Made by a program: the position numbers and the translations under genes
NCBI RefSeq assembly: GCF_900099785.1
Contig: NZ_FNDS01000004.1
Span: 310,001-374,000 of the forward strand
Origin: Pseudomonas panipatensis
Lineage (GTDB): Bacteria; Pseudomonadota; Gammaproteobacteria; Pseudomonadales; Pseudomonadaceae
Reading direction: 5' to 3'
Length of the DNA: 64,000 bases
Notes under the pieces: generated by a model
Database searches by the model: none
What the model was told of the DNA's origin: nothing
What the model saw: the letters and a program-made list of their open reading frames with translations, nothing else
In this document: positions 1 through 9,580 of the stretch, one piece after another
Layout: the number at the start of each line of letters is the position of its first letter
Numbering within the stretch: the stretch's first letter is position 1

Positions 1-1
1 C

Positions 2-436
2 GACGTGCCGCGCGCCACCACTGCCGGCGGCGTCGAGGTTACGGTGATCGCCGGACGCTTCGACGACGGCGAGTTGGCGCTGGACGGCGCCGTGCAGCGG
101 CCGGATACCGAGCCGCACTACTACGACCTGCGCCTGCCCGCCGGTAGCGAGATCAGCGTGCACACGCCGCGCGGCCACCGCGTCATGCTGTATGTCTACG
201 AAGGCGCCCTGCGCGTCGAGGGCGAGCGTGGCGGTGAGGTCGGCAACAACCGTCTGGCGCGCCTCGGCGAGGGCGACGCCGTGAAGCTGAGCAGCGCCAA
301 TGGCGGCCGCGTCCTGTTGCTGGCCGGCAAACCGCTGAACGAGCCCATCGTGCAGTACGGGCCCTTCGTGATGAACAGCCGCGAAGAGATCGAGCAGGCG
401 CTGCGCGACTACCGCGATGGCGTGCTGGCGGTCTGA
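2..436 (+). CDS. Pirin family protein (5' truncated)
   Basis: This is the C-terminal 145 or so residues of a pirin-like bicupin; the reading frame runs off the left edge of the window. Visible features are a Gly/His/Pro-rich beta-rich stretch (SVHTPRGHRVMLYVYEG) and the terminal segment EPIVQYGPFVMNSREEI, which is characteristic of the pirin C-terminal cupin (EPVVQYGPFVMNT-type ending). Bacterial pirins are usually about 280-300 residues, so roughly half is missing. Members are metal-binding cupins with quercetinase or regulatory roles; no specific function can be given. It converges on the patatin gene across a hairpin at 447-475. Confidence 0.85.
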   Translation, partial: DVPRATTAGGVEVTVIAGRFDDGELALDGAVQRPDTEPHYYDLRLPAGSEISVHTPRGHRVMLYVYEGALRVEGERGGEVGNNRLARLGEGDAVKLSSANGGRVLLLAGKPLNEPIVQYGPFVMNSREEIEQALRDYRDGVLAV

Positions 437-446
437 AACCGCCAAT

Positions 447-475
447 GGCGGATAGCGTCCGCGGCGCTATCCGCC
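447..475. terminator. Convergent hairpin between pirin and patatin genes
   Basis: An 11-bp perfect inverted repeat (GGCGGATAGCG / CGCTATCCGCC) with a 7-nt loop sits between two convergent stop codons. It lacks a long T run, so it may be a weak bidirectional terminator. Confidence 0.5.
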
Positions 476-489
476 CAGCCGCAATGCCC

Positions 490-1686
490 TCACAGGCTCA
501 TCTCCTCCAAGCCGAGAAAGCGCTTCAGCTCGGCGCGCTTGTCCATGGCGTCCTTGTAGCCAAGGCGGATCAACTCGTTGCAATAGCCACGTTCGAACAG
601 CAGGTAGCTGAGCACGCCCGCGCCGCTCACCCGCGTCGCCCCCGGGCCACGCAGGAACAGGCGCAAGGCCCAGGGCAGCTCATGCAGGTACTGCGCGGCG
701 ATCTCGTCCAATGGACGGCTCGGTGAGACCAGCAGTACCTCCACCTGGCGCAGGCCGGCCTCATGCCGGCGGCGCTCCTCCGGCACCAGCGAGCTGAGGT
801 AGTTGACCCGCTGCAGCACCTCGATATCCCCTTCGAGACTGTCGATGAAGGTGCTGTTGAGCAAATGAATCCCCATCTGCGCCAAGCTCGGCGGCTTGCC
901 GGTCTGCTCCCGGCCGACCGTCTCGTTGGGATTGCCTTCGGCCGGATTGCCGCTCACCCCGATCACCAGCACGCGATTGGCGCCCAAGTGCAACGCCGGG
1001 CTGATCGGCGCCTGCAGACGCACGGCGCCGTCGCCGAAGTACTCGCGGTGGATGCGCACCGGAGCGAACAGCAGGGGAATCGCCGAGCTGGCCAACAGGT
1101 GTTCCAGGCACAGGCGCGTCGGCACGCCGATACGCCGATGGCGCAGCCAGGGCTCGATGGTTTCGCGGCCCTGGTAGAAGGTCACCGCCTGCCCGGACTC
1201 GTAGCCGAACGCGGTAACCGCCACGGCGCGCAGCTTGCGCTGCTGCAAGGCCGCGGAAATGCCGGAGAAATCCAATTCGCGCTGCAGCAGGTGGCGCAAT
1301 GGCGAACGATCGAGCAAGGCCACCGGCTGGTGCTTGCCCAGCCCCAGCAGGCTATGGCCGAGGAAGCGCAGCGCCTGGCCGACCACCCCAGTGAAATCGC
1401 CACGGTAGACCTGCCCGATATGAAAGCCCTTCCACACCCGCGTCAGGCTATGGATGGCCTCGCGAAAGGACAGCGCGCCGCAGGCCAGACCGACCGCATT
1501 GATGGCCCCGGCCGAGGTGCCGACGATCACCGGGAACGGGTTGGCGGCGCCTTCGGGCAGCAATTCCGCGATGGCCGCCAGCACCCCGACCTGGTAGGCG
1601 GCGCGCGCACCGCCGCCGGAAAGGATCAGGCCGGTGACCGGCGGGCGATGGGCAACGACATGGGCATGAGCGGCAGTGTCAATCAC
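490..1686 (-). CDS. Patatin-like phospholipase
   Basis: The 398-residue protein carries the oxyanion-hole motif GGGARAAYQ (residues about 24-32), the nucleophile elbow GTSAG (Ser58) and a DGA motif around residue 218 (YFGDGAV), which together form the Ser-Asp dyad of patatin-type lipid acyl hydrolases. No signal peptide is visible, so it probably acts in the cytoplasm or on the inner membrane. It is not the PlpD type, because no POTRA or barrel domain follows. It lies upstream of and in the same direction as the acyltransferase gene, with a gap of about 100 bp. The substrate is unknown. Confidence 0.88.
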   Translation of the reverse strand: MIDTAAHAHVVAHRPPVTGLILSGGGARAAYQVGVLAAIAELLPEGAANPFPVIVGTSAGAINAVGLACGALSFREAIHSLTRVWKGFHIGQVYRGDFTGVVGQALRFLGHSLLGLGKHQPVALLDRSPLRHLLQRELDFSGISAALQQRKLRAVAVTAFGYESGQAVTFYQGRETIEPWLRHRRIGVPTRLCLEHLLASSAIPLLFAPVRIHREYFGDGAVRLQAPISPALHLGANRVLVIGVSGNPAEGNPNETVGREQTGKPPSLAQMGIHLLNSTFIDSLEGDIEVLQRVNYLSSLVPEERRRHEAGLRQVEVLLVSPSRPLDEIAAQYLHELPWALRLFLRGPGATRVSGAGVLSYLLFERGYCNELIRLGYKDAMDKRAELKRFLGLEEMSL

Positions 1687-1789
1687 AACGGGTGTCCTTG
1701 AGGCATCCTGCCACCAGTATGCCGCCAGGCGGCGCCGGGTAAAGCCAGGAGCGCCGGCAACGCGCAGCGCCCGACGGGTCCTACAGGCT

Positions 1790-2719
1790 TCAGCGCTTGT
1801 CGTACAGCTTGGCCGCGCCCTCGGGGCGGCTCTTGAAGCGCCGGTGCGCCCACAGGTACTGCTCCGGCTGGCGACGAATCTGCTGCTCCACCCACTGGTT
1901 GATGCGCAGGCAATCGGCCTCTTCGCTCTCGCCGGGGAAATCCTCCAGCGGCGGATGGATCACCAGGCGGTAGCCGGAACCGTCGGCCAGGCGACTCTGG
2001 GTGAACGGCATCACCAGGGCGCGGCCGAGACGGGCGAACTTGCTGGTGGCGGTAACGGTCGCCGCGGGGATGCCGAACAACGGCACGAACAGGCTCTGCT
2101 TGGCGCCGTAATCCTGGTCCGGCGCGTACCAGATGGCCCGGCCGGCACGCAGCACCTTGAGCATGGCGCGCACGTCCTCGCGCTCGATTGCGGTGGCGTC
2201 CAGGTTATGCCGCTCGCGGCCGCGGCGCTGCACATAGTCGAACAGCGGGTTGTCGTGCTCGCGGTACATGCCGTCGATGGTCTGTACCTGGCCGAGCAAC
2301 GCCGCGCCTATTTCCAGGGTGGTGAAATGCATGGCCATGAGAATCACGCCCTGGCCCTCGGCCTGCGCCTTGCGCAGGTGCTCCAGCCCTTCGATGTGAG
2401 CGAGGCGGGCCAGGCGCGGCTTCGACCACCACCAGCTCATGGCCATCTCGAAGAAGGCGATGCCGGTGGAGGCGAAGTTCTCCTTGAGCAGGCGCGTGCG
2501 CTCGGCGGCGGACAGCTCCGGGAAGCACAGTTCGAGGTTGCGCGCGGCGATCTCCCGGCGTCCGCCGACCACCCGGTACATGACCGCGCCCAGCGCGCGG
2601 CCCAGGCTCAACAGCAGCGGATAGGGCAATTGCACCACCAGCCAGAGCACGCCGAGGCCCAGCCACAATGGCCAGTGGCGTGGATGGAGGAAAGCGGCAC
2701 GAAAGCGAGGACGGTCCAT
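1790..2719 (-). CDS. lpxL: Lipid A biosynthesis acyltransferase (LpxL/HtrB family)
   Basis: The 309-residue protein (start chosen at MDRPRFRAAFLHPRHWP; the longer reading frame adds 25 residues with no family resemblance) matches late lipid A acyltransferases. It has an N-terminal membrane anchor (WPLWLGLGVLWLVVQLPYPL), the catalytic HFTTLE box (HX4E), the conserved PDQDYG stretch, and YLWAHRRFKSRPEG near the C-terminus. It would transfer a secondary acyl chain to Kdo-lipid A or lipid A at the inner membrane. Pseudomonas carries paralogues, so LpxL1 versus LpxL2 (position specificity) cannot be decided here. It is divergent from minC. Confidence 0.9.
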   Translation of the reverse strand: MDRPRFRAAFLHPRHWPLWLGLGVLWLVVQLPYPLLLSLGRALGAVMYRVVGGRREIAARNLELCFPELSAAERTRLLKENFASTGIAFFEMAMSWWWSKPRLARLAHIEGLEHLRKAQAEGQGVILMAMHFTTLEIGAALLGQVQTIDGMYREHDNPLFDYVQRRGRERHNLDATAIEREDVRAMLKVLRAGRAIWYAPDQDYGAKQSLFVPLFGIPAATVTATSKFARLGRALVMPFTQSRLADGSGYRLVIHPPLEDFPGESEEADCLRINQWVEQQIRRQPEQYLWAHRRFKSRPEGAAKLYDKR

Positions 2720-2877
2720 GAACGATTCCGGAAAGACGGTCAAAGCCCGGCATTCTACCCGAGGACCGGGCTTTGCAGCGCCGGCCGTTGCCACTATCGC
2801 AGCTGGCGCCGCGCCAGGCTTGCGGGCGTCCGGAGGGTCCGCTATAAGTCGAGGCCATTTAACGATGCAGTCCGAAC

Positions 2878-3687
2878 ATGAGCCAAGCCGACCTCCTCGA
2901 CCAAGATCCCGTATTCCAGCTCAAAGGCAGCATGCTCGCCGTCACCGTGCTGGAGCTGGCGCACAACGATCTGCCGCGGCTGGACCGGCAGCTCGCCGAC
3001 AAGGTCGCCCAGGCTCCGAACTTCTTCCGCGACACCCCGCTGGTGCTGGCGCTGGACAAGCTGCCCGACGGCGAAGGCCAGCTCGACCTGCAAGGCGTGC
3101 TGGACATCTGCCGACGTCACGGCCTGCGCACCCTGGCGATCCGCGCCAACCGCGAGGAAGACCTGCGCCTGGCGACCATGCTCGACATTCCGGTGCTGCC
3201 GCCCTCCGGCTCGCGCGAGCGCCCGCTGGAACCCAAGGACAACGCCGCCGCGCCGAGCGCCGAAGCGGTGGTGCGCCGCCCGCGTGGCGAGAAGCTGGCC
3301 GAACAGGTGGTAGAGAAGGCCGTCGAGAAGAAGGCCGAGCCCGCCGTTGCCGAAGCCCGTCCGACCAAGCTGGTGACCACGCCGGTGCGGGGCGGTGTGC
3401 AGATCTATGCCGCCGGCGGCGACCTGATCGTCCTGGCGCCGGTCAGCCCCGGCGCGGAACTCCTCGCCGACGGCAACATCCATGTCTACGGTCCGATGCG
3501 CGGCCGCGCTCTGGCTGGCGTGAAAGGCGACACCAGCGCACGAATTTTCTGCCAGCAACTGGGGGCCGAACTCGTCTCCATCGCTGGAAATTACAAGGTT
3601 GCCGAAGACCTGCGACGCAGTCCGCAATGGGGCCAGGCGGTGCACGTCAGCCTGTCGGGAGACGTGTTGAACATCACCCGCCTTTAA
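2878..3687 (+). CDS. minC: Septum site-determining protein MinC
   Basis: 269 residues. The N-terminal MinC_N domain is followed by a variable charged linker (about residues 120-160) and a C-terminal beta-helix domain ([20 protein letters not shown] ... [17 protein letters not shown]), which is diagnostic. MinC inhibits FtsZ polymerisation and is recruited to the membrane by MinD. It is the first gene of the minC-minD-minE cluster; a TATAAG-like box lies about 35 bp upstream, between it and the divergent acyltransferase. Confidence 0.97.
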   Translation: MSQADLLDQDPVFQLKGSMLAVTVLELAHNDLPRLDRQLADKVAQAPNFFRDTPLVLALDKLPDGEGQLDLQGVLDICRRHGLRTLAIRANREEDLRLATMLDIPVLPPSGSRERPLEPKDNAAAPSAEAVVRRPRGEKLAEQVVEKAVEKKAEPAVAEARPTKLVTTPVRGGVQIYAAGGDLIVLAPVSPGAELLADGNIHVYGPMRGRALAGVKGDTSARIFCQQLGAELVSIAGNYKVAEDLRRSPQWGQAVHVSLSGDVLNITRL

Positions 3688-3747
3688 CGGATACTGCCGC
3701 GAATTTCAGGGACCAGAACTCTTCGTTTTTCATTGGGGTGAATCACC

Positions 3748-4563
3748 TTGGCCAAGATCCTCGTAGTCACTTCCGGTAAGGGTGGCGTCGGTAAAACTAC
3801 CACCAGCGCCGCCATCGGCACCGGCCTGGCCCTGCGTGGCCACAAGACCGTCATCGTCGACTTCGACGTGGGCCTGCGTAACCTCGACCTGATCATGGGC
3901 TGCGAACGTCGCGTGGTGTATGACTTCGTCAACGTCATCAACAACGAAGCCACGCTGACCCAGGCGCTGATCAAGGACAAACGCCTCGAGAACCTGTTCG
4001 TCCTGGCCGCCAGCCAGACCCGCGACAAGGACGCCCTGACCCAGGAAGGCGTAGGCCGGGTCATGGAGGAACTCAAGCAGTCCTTCGAATACATCATCTG
4101 CGACTCCCCGGCCGGCATCGAAAAGGGTGCCCACCTGGCCATGTACTTCGCCGACGAGGCGATCGTCGTGACCAACCCGGAAGTCTCCTCGGTACGCGAC
4201 TCCGACCGCATGCTCGGCCTGCTGGCGAGCAAATCGCAGCGTTCCGAGAAAGGCGAGGAGCCGATCAAGGAACACCTGCTGCTGACCCGCTACAATCCGG
4301 AGCGTGTCACCAAGGGCGAGATGCTCGGCGTGGAAGACGTCGAGGAAATCCTGGCGATCCGCCTGCTCGGCGTGATCCCCGAATCGCAAGCGGTGCTCAA
4401 GGCCTCGAACCAGGGCGTACCGGTCATCCTCGATGACCAGAGCGATGCTGGCCAGGCCTATAGCGACGCGGTCGATCGCCTGCTGGGCAAAGAGATGCCA
4501 CATCGGTTCCTCGATGTGCAGAAGAAAGGATTCCTGCAACGACTGTTCGGAGGACGTGAATGA
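3748..4563 (+). CDS. minD: Septum site-determining ATPase MinD (TTG start)
   Basis: The 271-residue ParA-family ATPase has the deviant Walker A box [10 protein letters not shown] (residues about 9-18), the switch region [21 protein letters not shown], and a C-terminal amphipathic membrane-targeting helix ([13 protein letters not shown]). The start is a TTG at 3748, preceded by GGGGTGAA; no ATG lies near the conserved N-terminus, so the non-ATG start is well supported. Its last codons overlap minE by 4 bp (ATGA), suggesting translational coupling that keeps MinD and MinE in proportion. Confidence 0.97.
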   Translation: MAKILVVTSGKGGVGKTTTSAAIGTGLALRGHKTVIVDFDVGLRNLDLIMGCERRVVYDFVNVINNEATLTQALIKDKRLENLFVLAASQTRDKDALTQEGVGRVMEELKQSFEYIICDSPAGIEKGAHLAMYFADEAIVVTNPEVSSVRDSDRMLGLLASKSQRSEKGEEPIKEHLLLTRYNPERVTKGEMLGVEDVEEILAIRLLGVIPESQAVLKASNQGVPVILDDQSDAGQAYSDAVDRLLGKEMPHRFLDVQKKGFLQRLFGGRE

Positions 4564-4814
4564 GCCTTTTAGACTTCTTTCGCAGCCGGAAAGCGCAAAG
4601 CAGCGCTTCCATCGCGAAGGAAAGACTCCAGATCATCGTCGCCCATGAGCGCGGCAACCGTTCGCAACCGGACTATCTCCCGCAGTTGCAGAAAGACCTG
4701 CTGGAAGTGATCCGCAAATACGTGCCCATCGACCAGGAGCAGGTGCAGGTGGAGTTGGCCAACCAGGGCAGCTGTTCCATCCTCGAGCTCAACATCACCC
4801 TGCCGGAACGCTGA
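4560..4814 (+). CDS. minE: Cell division topological specificity factor MinE
   Basis: 84 residues, the usual size. It has an N-terminal membrane-binding amphipathic helix ([10 protein letters not shown]), the anti-MinCD segment ([15 protein letters not shown]) that stimulates MinD ATPase, and a C-terminal topological specificity domain. It overlaps the minD stop by 4 bp and is followed by a GC-rich hairpin before rluA. Confidence 0.96.
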   Translation: MSLLDFFRSRKAQSSASIAKERLQIIVAHERGNRSQPDYLPQLQKDLLEVIRKYVPIDQEQVQVELANQGSCSILELNITLPER

Positions 4815-4832
4815 TTCCGGACAGGGACACCG

Positions 4833-4850
4833 CGGCGGCTTCGGCCGCCG
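4833..4850 (+). terminator. UUCG-type hairpin after minE
   Basis: A 7-bp stem (CGGCGGC / GCCGCCG) closed by a TTCG tetraloop, followed by a modest T-rich stretch (TTGTCGTTTCC), lies between minE and rluA. It may be a terminator or attenuator. Confidence 0.5.
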
Positions 4851-4880
4851 TTGTCGTTTCCAGCGCTACAACGAGTGCCC

Positions 4881-5516
4881 ATGCCGCTGTCGAATATCCA
4901 GATCGTCTACCAGGATGCCGCCCTGCTGGTGGTGAACAAGCCCACCCTGCTGCTGTCGGTGCCCGGCCGCGCGGACGACAACAAAGACTGCCTGGTGACC
5001 CGGCTGCAGGAGAATGGCTACCCGGAGGCGCGCATCGTCCACCGCCTGGACTGGGAAACCTCCGGCCTCATGGTGCTGGCGCGCGACGCCGACAGCCACC
5101 GCGAACTGTCCCGCCAGTTCCACGACCGCGAGACCGAGAAAGCCTATGCCGCACTGTGCTGGGGCGAACCGGAGCTGGACAGCGGGCGCATCGAATTGCC
5201 CCTGCGCTACGCCCCGGACAACAAGCCGCGGCATATCGTCGACCTCGAACAAGGTCGCCACGCCCTGACCTTCTGGCGCGTCGTCGAACGCCATGGCAAC
5301 TACGCGCGGGTGGAACTGACCCCCATCACCGGACGCTCTCACCAACTGCGCGTGCACATGCTATCCATCGGCCATCCACTGCTGGGTGACCGCCTCTACG
5401 CCAACCCCGAGGCCCTGGCCCTGCGCGACCGCCTGTGCCTACACGCCAGCCTGCTCTGCCTGAGCCATCCGCAGAGCGGCGAACGCCTGCGTTTCGAGAG
5501 CCCGGCGCCGTTCTGA
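4881..5516 (+). CDS. rluA: Pseudouridine synthase RluA
   Basis: 211 residues from the ATG at 4881; a TTG at 4851 lies inside the upstream hairpin and is unlikely to be the start. The catalytic box HRLDWETSG contains the nucleophile Asp57; PITGRSHQLRVHM and GHPLLGDRLYAN are typical RluA/RsuA-family motifs. The RluA subtype (dual-specificity 23S rRNA U746 / tRNA U32) is inferred from its short length without an S4 domain and its position after minE, which is conserved in Pseudomonas. Confidence 0.92.
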   Translation: MPLSNIQIVYQDAALLVVNKPTLLLSVPGRADDNKDCLVTRLQENGYPEARIVHRLDWETSGLMVLARDADSHRELSRQFHDRETEKAYAALCWGEPELDSGRIELPLRYAPDNKPRHIVDLEQGRHALTFWRVVERHGNYARVELTPITGRSHQLRVHMLSIGHPLLGDRLYANPEALALRDRLCLHASLLCLSHPQSGERLRFESPAPF

Positions 5517-5587
5517 GGCGCCGTCGCGGCGAGCCCGCGCTGGCGCATTTACGTTAAACTTCGGCCCATCGCTGTCCGGAGTTTCCC

Positions 5588-6877
5588 ATGCGCGCAGATC
5601 TCAACCAGGGCCTGATCGATTTCCTCGCGGCCTCGCCGACCCCCTTCCACGCCACCCAGAGCCTCGCCCGTCGCCTCGAAGAGGCCGGCTACCAGCGCCT
5701 CGACGAGCGCGACGCCTGGCGTACCGAGACCGGTGGCCGCTACTACGTGACCCGTAACGACTCCTCGCTGATCGCCTTCAAGCTCGGCCGCAACGCCCTG
5801 CTCGACGCCGGCCTGCGTCTGGTCGGCGCGCATACCGACAGCCCCTGCCTGCGGGTCAAGCCGAACCCCGAACTGTCGCGCAAGGGCTACTGGCAGCTGG
5901 GCGTCGAAGTCTACGGCGGCGCCCTCTTCGCTCCCTGGTTCGACCGCGACCTGTCGCTCGCCGGGCGCGTGACCTTCCGCCTCGCCGGCAAGGTAGAAAG
6001 CCGCCTGATCGACTTCGGCGCACCCATCGCCGTGATCCCCAACCTGGCCATCCACCTCAACCGCGAAGCCAACCAGGGCTGGGCGATCAACGCGCAGAAC
6101 GAGCTGCCGCCGATCCTCGCGCAACTGGCCGCCGGCGAAGTCCGCGACTTCCGCGACCTGCTCGCCGAGCAACTGCAGAACGAACACGGCATCGGCGCCG
6201 ACGCCATCCTCGACTACGAACTGAGCTTCTACGACACCCAACGCGCGGCAGTGGTGGGCCTCGGCGGCGAGTTCCTCGCCGGCGCGCGCCTGGACAATCT
6301 GCTGTCCTGCTATGCCGGCCTGGAAGCCCTGCTGGCCAGCGGCGACGAGCAAAGCGGCGTGCTGGTCTGCACCGACCACGAGGAAGTCGGCTCCTGCTCC
6401 GCCTGCGGCGCCGACGGCCCCTTCCTCGAACAAGTGCTGCGCCGCCTGCTGCCCGACGGCGAAGTCTTCACCCGCGTCATCCAGCGCTCGCTGCTGGTTT
6501 CCGCCGACAACGCCCATGGCGTGCACCCGAACTATGCCGACAAGCACGACGGCAACCACGGCCCATTGCTCAACGGCGGCCCGGTGATCAAGGTCAACAG
6601 CAACCAGCGCTACGCCACCAGCAGCGAAACCGCCGGCTTCTTCCGCCACCTGTGCCTGGAGAACGAAGTGCCGGTGCAGAGCTTCGTCACCCGCAGCGAC
6701 ATGGGCTGCGGCTCCACCATCGGCCCGATCACCGCCAGCCAGTTGGGCGTGCGCACCGTCGATATCGGCCTGCCGACCTTCGCCATGCACTCCATTCGCG
6801 AACTGGCCGGCAGTCAGGACCTGCGCTACCTGGCCAAGGTCATGCGTGCTTTCTACGACAGCATCGAGCTGCCTTGA
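5588..6877 (+). CDS. apeB: M18 family aminopeptidase
   Basis: The 429-residue enzyme is an aspartyl-aminopeptidase-like dinuclear zinc peptidase. Metal and catalytic motifs appear in order: [30 protein letters not shown] (Glu-Glu pair), [23 protein letters not shown] and [11 protein letters not shown]. It has no signal peptide, so it is a cytoplasmic peptidase (these assemble as dodecamers). It is followed closely by a GFA-type gene in the same direction. Confidence 0.94.
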   Translation: MRADLNQGLIDFLAASPTPFHATQSLARRLEEAGYQRLDERDAWRTETGGRYYVTRNDSSLIAFKLGRNALLDAGLRLVGAHTDSPCLRVKPNPELSRKGYWQLGVEVYGGALFAPWFDRDLSLAGRVTFRLAGKVESRLIDFGAPIAVIPNLAIHLNREANQGWAINAQNELPPILAQLAAGEVRDFRDLLAEQLQNEHGIGADAILDYELSFYDTQRAAVVGLGGEFLAGARLDNLLSCYAGLEALLASGDEQSGVLVCTDHEEVGSCSACGADGPFLEQVLRRLLPDGEVFTRVIQRSLLVSADNAHGVHPNYADKHDGNHGPLLNGGPVIKVNSNQRYATSSETAGFFRHLCLENEVPVQSFVTRSDMGCGSTIGPITASQLGVRTVDIGLPTFAMHSIRELAGSQDLRYLAKVMRAFYDSIELP

Positions 6878-6901
6878 ATCGCCGGACATGAGGGACTCGG
6901 C

Positions 6902-7303
6902 ATGAGCCTGAAGGGAAGCTGCCTGTGCGGTGCCATCGCTTATGAGGTCGATGGCCTCGACATGCCGATCGGCCACTGCCACTGCCATACCTGCCAGAAA
7001 GCCCACTCGGCGGCCTTCGCCACCACGGCCGGGGTGATGCGCGAGCATTTCCGCTGGACCCGTGGCGAGGAGCTGCTGGCCGCCTACCAATCCTCGCCGG
7101 GCAAGCTACGCCGCTTCTGCCCGCGCTGCGGTAGCCAGTTGATCGCCGAGCGCGCCGGACAGCCGCACGTGATCCTGCGCGTGGCCACCCTGGACGACGA
7201 TCCCGGGCTGCGCCCGGCGCGGCATATCTGGACCTCCCATGACCGCCCGTGGCTGGCCCAGGACGGCATCCCCGCCTACCCGGAGTGGAACCCGGAGCGC
7301 TGA
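6902..7303 (+). CDS. GFA (CENP-V/Mss4-like) family protein
   Basis: 133 residues with the Cys pattern of the glutathione-dependent formaldehyde-activating enzyme family: CLCGAIAYEV, GHCHCHTCQKAHSAAF and FCPRCGSQL, which bind zinc. Most such bacterial proteins lack a proven formaldehyde role, so only family membership is claimed. It starts 24 bp after the aminopeptidase stop and may share its transcript. Confidence 0.88.
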   Translation: MSLKGSCLCGAIAYEVDGLDMPIGHCHCHTCQKAHSAAFATTAGVMREHFRWTRGEELLAAYQSSPGKLRRFCPRCGSQLIAERAGQPHVILRVATLDDDPGLRPARHIWTSHDRPWLAQDGIPAYPEWNPER

Positions 7304-7398
7304 TCGGGGCTACAGCGCCGTACCGGTGTGAACGATGAGCACCAACGCGCACGGCTCCACGCCACCCTGCGGCAGCCCCGCAGCCGGGGTGCTTGCGC

Positions 7399-8115
7399 TC
7401 AATCCGGCACTTCGACGCTGATGTGGATGGCGTCGTGGCGCCAGAACTCCAGGTCGCAATCGATCACCCGCCCGTGCTGGTCGCGGTTGATGCGTGTGAT
7501 GCGCAGCGCCGGGCTGCCCTCGGCCACCCGCAGCGCGGCAGCCGCCTCGCCATGCAGCGCGGTGGGCACCATATCGAAGCGCACCCGCCCGTAGTGGATG
7601 TCATAGCGGCTGGCGTAAAGCTCGGTGAGCGACTGGCGCAGGTCGTATTCGAGAAGACCGGGGAAATACGCCGGATTCAGGTAATGCTCGACATACAGCA
7701 CCAGGCGCCCATCCACCCGCCGGGCCCGGCGGATCTGATAGACGCTGGACAGCGCCGGCAGTTCGAGCAGTTCGCAGATCGCCGGGCTGGCTGGCATCTG
7801 GCGCGCCGAGAGCACCTCGGTGGCCGGGAGCCGATGCTGCCCGGCGACCATCGCATGGAAGTGGCTGCGCACCAGCGGGTTGTAGAGCAGGCGTGGCGGC
7901 GAGACGAACCAGCCGCGACGTTCTTCGCGGTAGATCAGCCCCTGCGCCTCCAGCTGCGTCAGCGCCTCGCGCAGGGTGATGCGCGTGGTATCGAACAACT
8001 CGCTGAGACGGCGCTCGGCCGGCAGCTTGCCAGCGGCGGGCAGCAACCCGCTGTCGATCTGTTCGACCAGGGCGCGGCAGATCGCCGTCACCGTCGGTAG
8101 CGCTGCATCGCGCAT
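7399..8115 (-). CDS. GntR/HutC-family transcriptional regulator (UTRA domain)
   Basis: 238 residues from MRDAALPTVTAICRAL; this start is preceded by AAGAGGAAAC, a good Shine-Dalgarno site. It has an N-terminal winged helix (KLPAERRLSELFDTTRITLREALTQLEAQGLI...GWFV) and a C-terminal UTRA ligand-binding domain. It is divergent from the ABC operon at 8465, with a roughly 350-bp intergenic region holding TGGWCTAG-type inverted repeats. It therefore probably senses the transported compound or its product and controls the operon and itself. HutC/PhnF relatives respond to urocanate, phosphonates or sugars; the ligand here is unknown. Confidence 0.88.
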   Translation of the reverse strand: MRDAALPTVTAICRALVEQIDSGLLPAAGKLPAERRLSELFDTTRITLREALTQLEAQGLIYREERRGWFVSPPRLLYNPLVRSHFHAMVAGQHRLPATEVLSARQMPASPAICELLELPALSSVYQIRRARRVDGRLVLYVEHYLNPAYFPGLLEYDLRQSLTELYASRYDIHYGRVRFDMVPTALHGEAAAALRVAEGSPALRITRINRDQHGRVIDCDLEFWRHDAIHISVEVPD

Positions 8116-8130
8116 GCCGTTTCCTCTTTT

Positions 8131-8142
8131 TGGACTAGTCCA
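8131..8142. promoter_or_regulatory. Palindromic operator TGGACTAGTCCA (putative GntR site)
   Basis: A perfect 12-bp palindrome lies 15 bp upstream of the regulator start codon. Related half-sites recur in the same intergenic region (see 8252-8397). Position and symmetry suggest autoregulation by the adjacent GntR protein. Confidence 0.6.
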
Positions 8143-8251
8143 GCCCCAAGACGGGGCACCTCGCCACACCGGGCACGCCCGGGAATCCTAGGACAGTCCC
8201 GTGAACATCCCATGACAGAGCCATGGCAAGCAGAGCGCATGCCAGTTCCAC

Positions 8252-8397
8252 GGACAAGTTTAGTCCAGAGGGATCAACGGTTTGCACATGGTCTAGGCTG
8301 TAACGGGCCAGCACCCCGGAACGGGCGCGGCGGCCGGCCGACACGAAACTGTCATCGCTGGCTCTTAGATTGGCCTGGGTCTTGCTGATCTAGACCA
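8252..8397. promoter_or_regulatory. Cluster of related GntR-like half-sites upstream of the ABC operon
   Basis: Three further elements share the TGGWCTAG core: GGACAAGTTTAGTCC (8252-8266), TGGTCTAG (8289-8296), and CTAGACCA (8390-8397, the exact reverse complement of the previous one). The last lies about 70 bp before the binding-protein start and could overlap the promoter. Confidence 0.5.
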
Positions 8398-8464
8398 GAT
8401 TTTTCCGCCTCCAGTGCGCTGCGACGCGGACCTGCAATCCAATCGATGACCGAAGGAGCACCGA

Positions 8465-9523
8465 ATGAAACGTTTGCTTGCTTCACTGCTGGGAACAGCG
8501 ATCGCCCTGGGCGGCGCCACGGCCATGGCCGCCGATGCCGACCTGCAAGCCCTGGAACAGGCCGCCCGCCAGGAGGGCCAGGTGAACAGCGTGGGCATGC
8601 CCGACAGCTGGGCGAACTGGAAGGACACCTGGAAGGACCTGGAGAGCAAGTACGGCCTCAAGCACATGGACACCGACATGAGTTCGGCCCAGGAGCTGGC
8701 CAAGTTCAAGGCCGAGGGCGAGAACGCCAGCGCCGATATCGGCGACGTCGGCGCCGCCTTCGGTCCCATCGCCGCGCAGCAAGGCCTGAGCCTGCCCTAC
8801 AAGCCGAGCACCTGGGAGCAGGTCCCGGACTGGGCCAAGGACAAGGACGGCCACTGGGCACTGGCCTACACCGGCAGCATCGCCTTCATCGTCAACAAAC
8901 AGTTGGTCAAGGAAGCGCCGCATAGCTGGGCCGACCTGCTCAACGGCAAGTACAAAGTCACCATCGGCGACGTCAGCACTGCCGCCCAGGCGGTCAACGG
9001 CGTGCTCGCCGCGGCCATCGCCAGCGGCGGCGACGAGAAGAACATCCAGCCCGGGCTGGAGTTCTTCGCCAAGCTGGCCAAGCAGGGGCGCCTGTCGCTG
9101 ACCAACCCGGTGATCAACACCCTGGAAAAGGGTGAGGTGGAAGTCGGCATCGTCTGGGACTTCAACGGCCTGAGCTACGCCCAGCAGATCGACCCGAGCC
9201 GCTTCGAAGTGCTGATCCCCAGCGACGGTTCGGTGATCTCCGGCTACAGCACCATCATCAACAAGTACGCCAAGCACCCCAACGCGGCCAAGCTGGCCCG
9301 CGAGTACATCTTCAGCGATGCCGGACAGATCAACCTGGCCAAGGGCAATGCCCGGCCGATCCGCGCCGAGCACCTGACCCTGCCGGCCGAGGTCAAGGCC
9401 AAGCTGCTGCCCAACGAGCAGTATGCCAAGGTCCAGCCGATCAAGGACGCCAAGGCCTGGGAAGAAACCTCCAAGCGCCTGCCGCGCCTGTGGCAAGAGA
9501 ACGTCATCATCAACATGCAATGA
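8465..9523 (+). CDS. ABC transporter periplasmic substrate-binding protein
   Basis: 352 residues with a Sec signal peptide (KRLLASLLGTAIALGGATAMA, cut before ADADLQ) and a PotD/Fe3+-binding-type extracellular solute-binding fold (ELAKFKAEGENASADIGDVG, LAYTGSIAFIVNK, VEVGIVWDFNGLSY). It heads an operon of phosphodiesterase-like enzyme, two permeases, ATPase and HAD hydrolase. Binding proteins of this family carry iron, polyamines, thiamine, phosphonates or phosphoesters; the enzymatic partners favour an organophosphorus ligand here (inference). A GC hairpin right after the gene may set its higher expression relative to the rest of the operon. Confidence 0.9.
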   Translation: MKRLLASLLGTAIALGGATAMAADADLQALEQAARQEGQVNSVGMPDSWANWKDTWKDLESKYGLKHMDTDMSSAQELAKFKAEGENASADIGDVGAAFGPIAAQQGLSLPYKPSTWEQVPDWAKDKDGHWALAYTGSIAFIVNKQLVKEAPHSWADLLNGKYKVTIGDVSTAAQAVNGVLAAAIASGGDEKNIQPGLEFFAKLAKQGRLSLTNPVINTLEKGEVEVGIVWDFNGLSYAQQIDPSRFEVLIPSDGSVISGYSTIINKYAKHPNAAKLAREYIFSDAGQINLAKGNARPIRAEHLTLPAEVKAKLLPNEQYAKVQPIKDAKAWEETSKRLPRLWQENVIINMQ

Positions 9524-9530
9524 CCGCCGC

Positions 9531-9552
9531 GCGCCGCCCCTCGGGGCGGCGC
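9531..9552 (+). terminator. Intra-operon hairpin after the binding-protein gene
   Basis: GCGCCGCCC / GGGCGGCGC stem of 9 bp with a 4-nt loop, no T run, located 8 bp after the stop codon. Such hairpins often stabilise the 3' end of the abundant binding-protein message. Confidence 0.45.
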
Positions 9553-9580
9553 ATCGCTCCGTTCGCATAGGCAGTAACCG

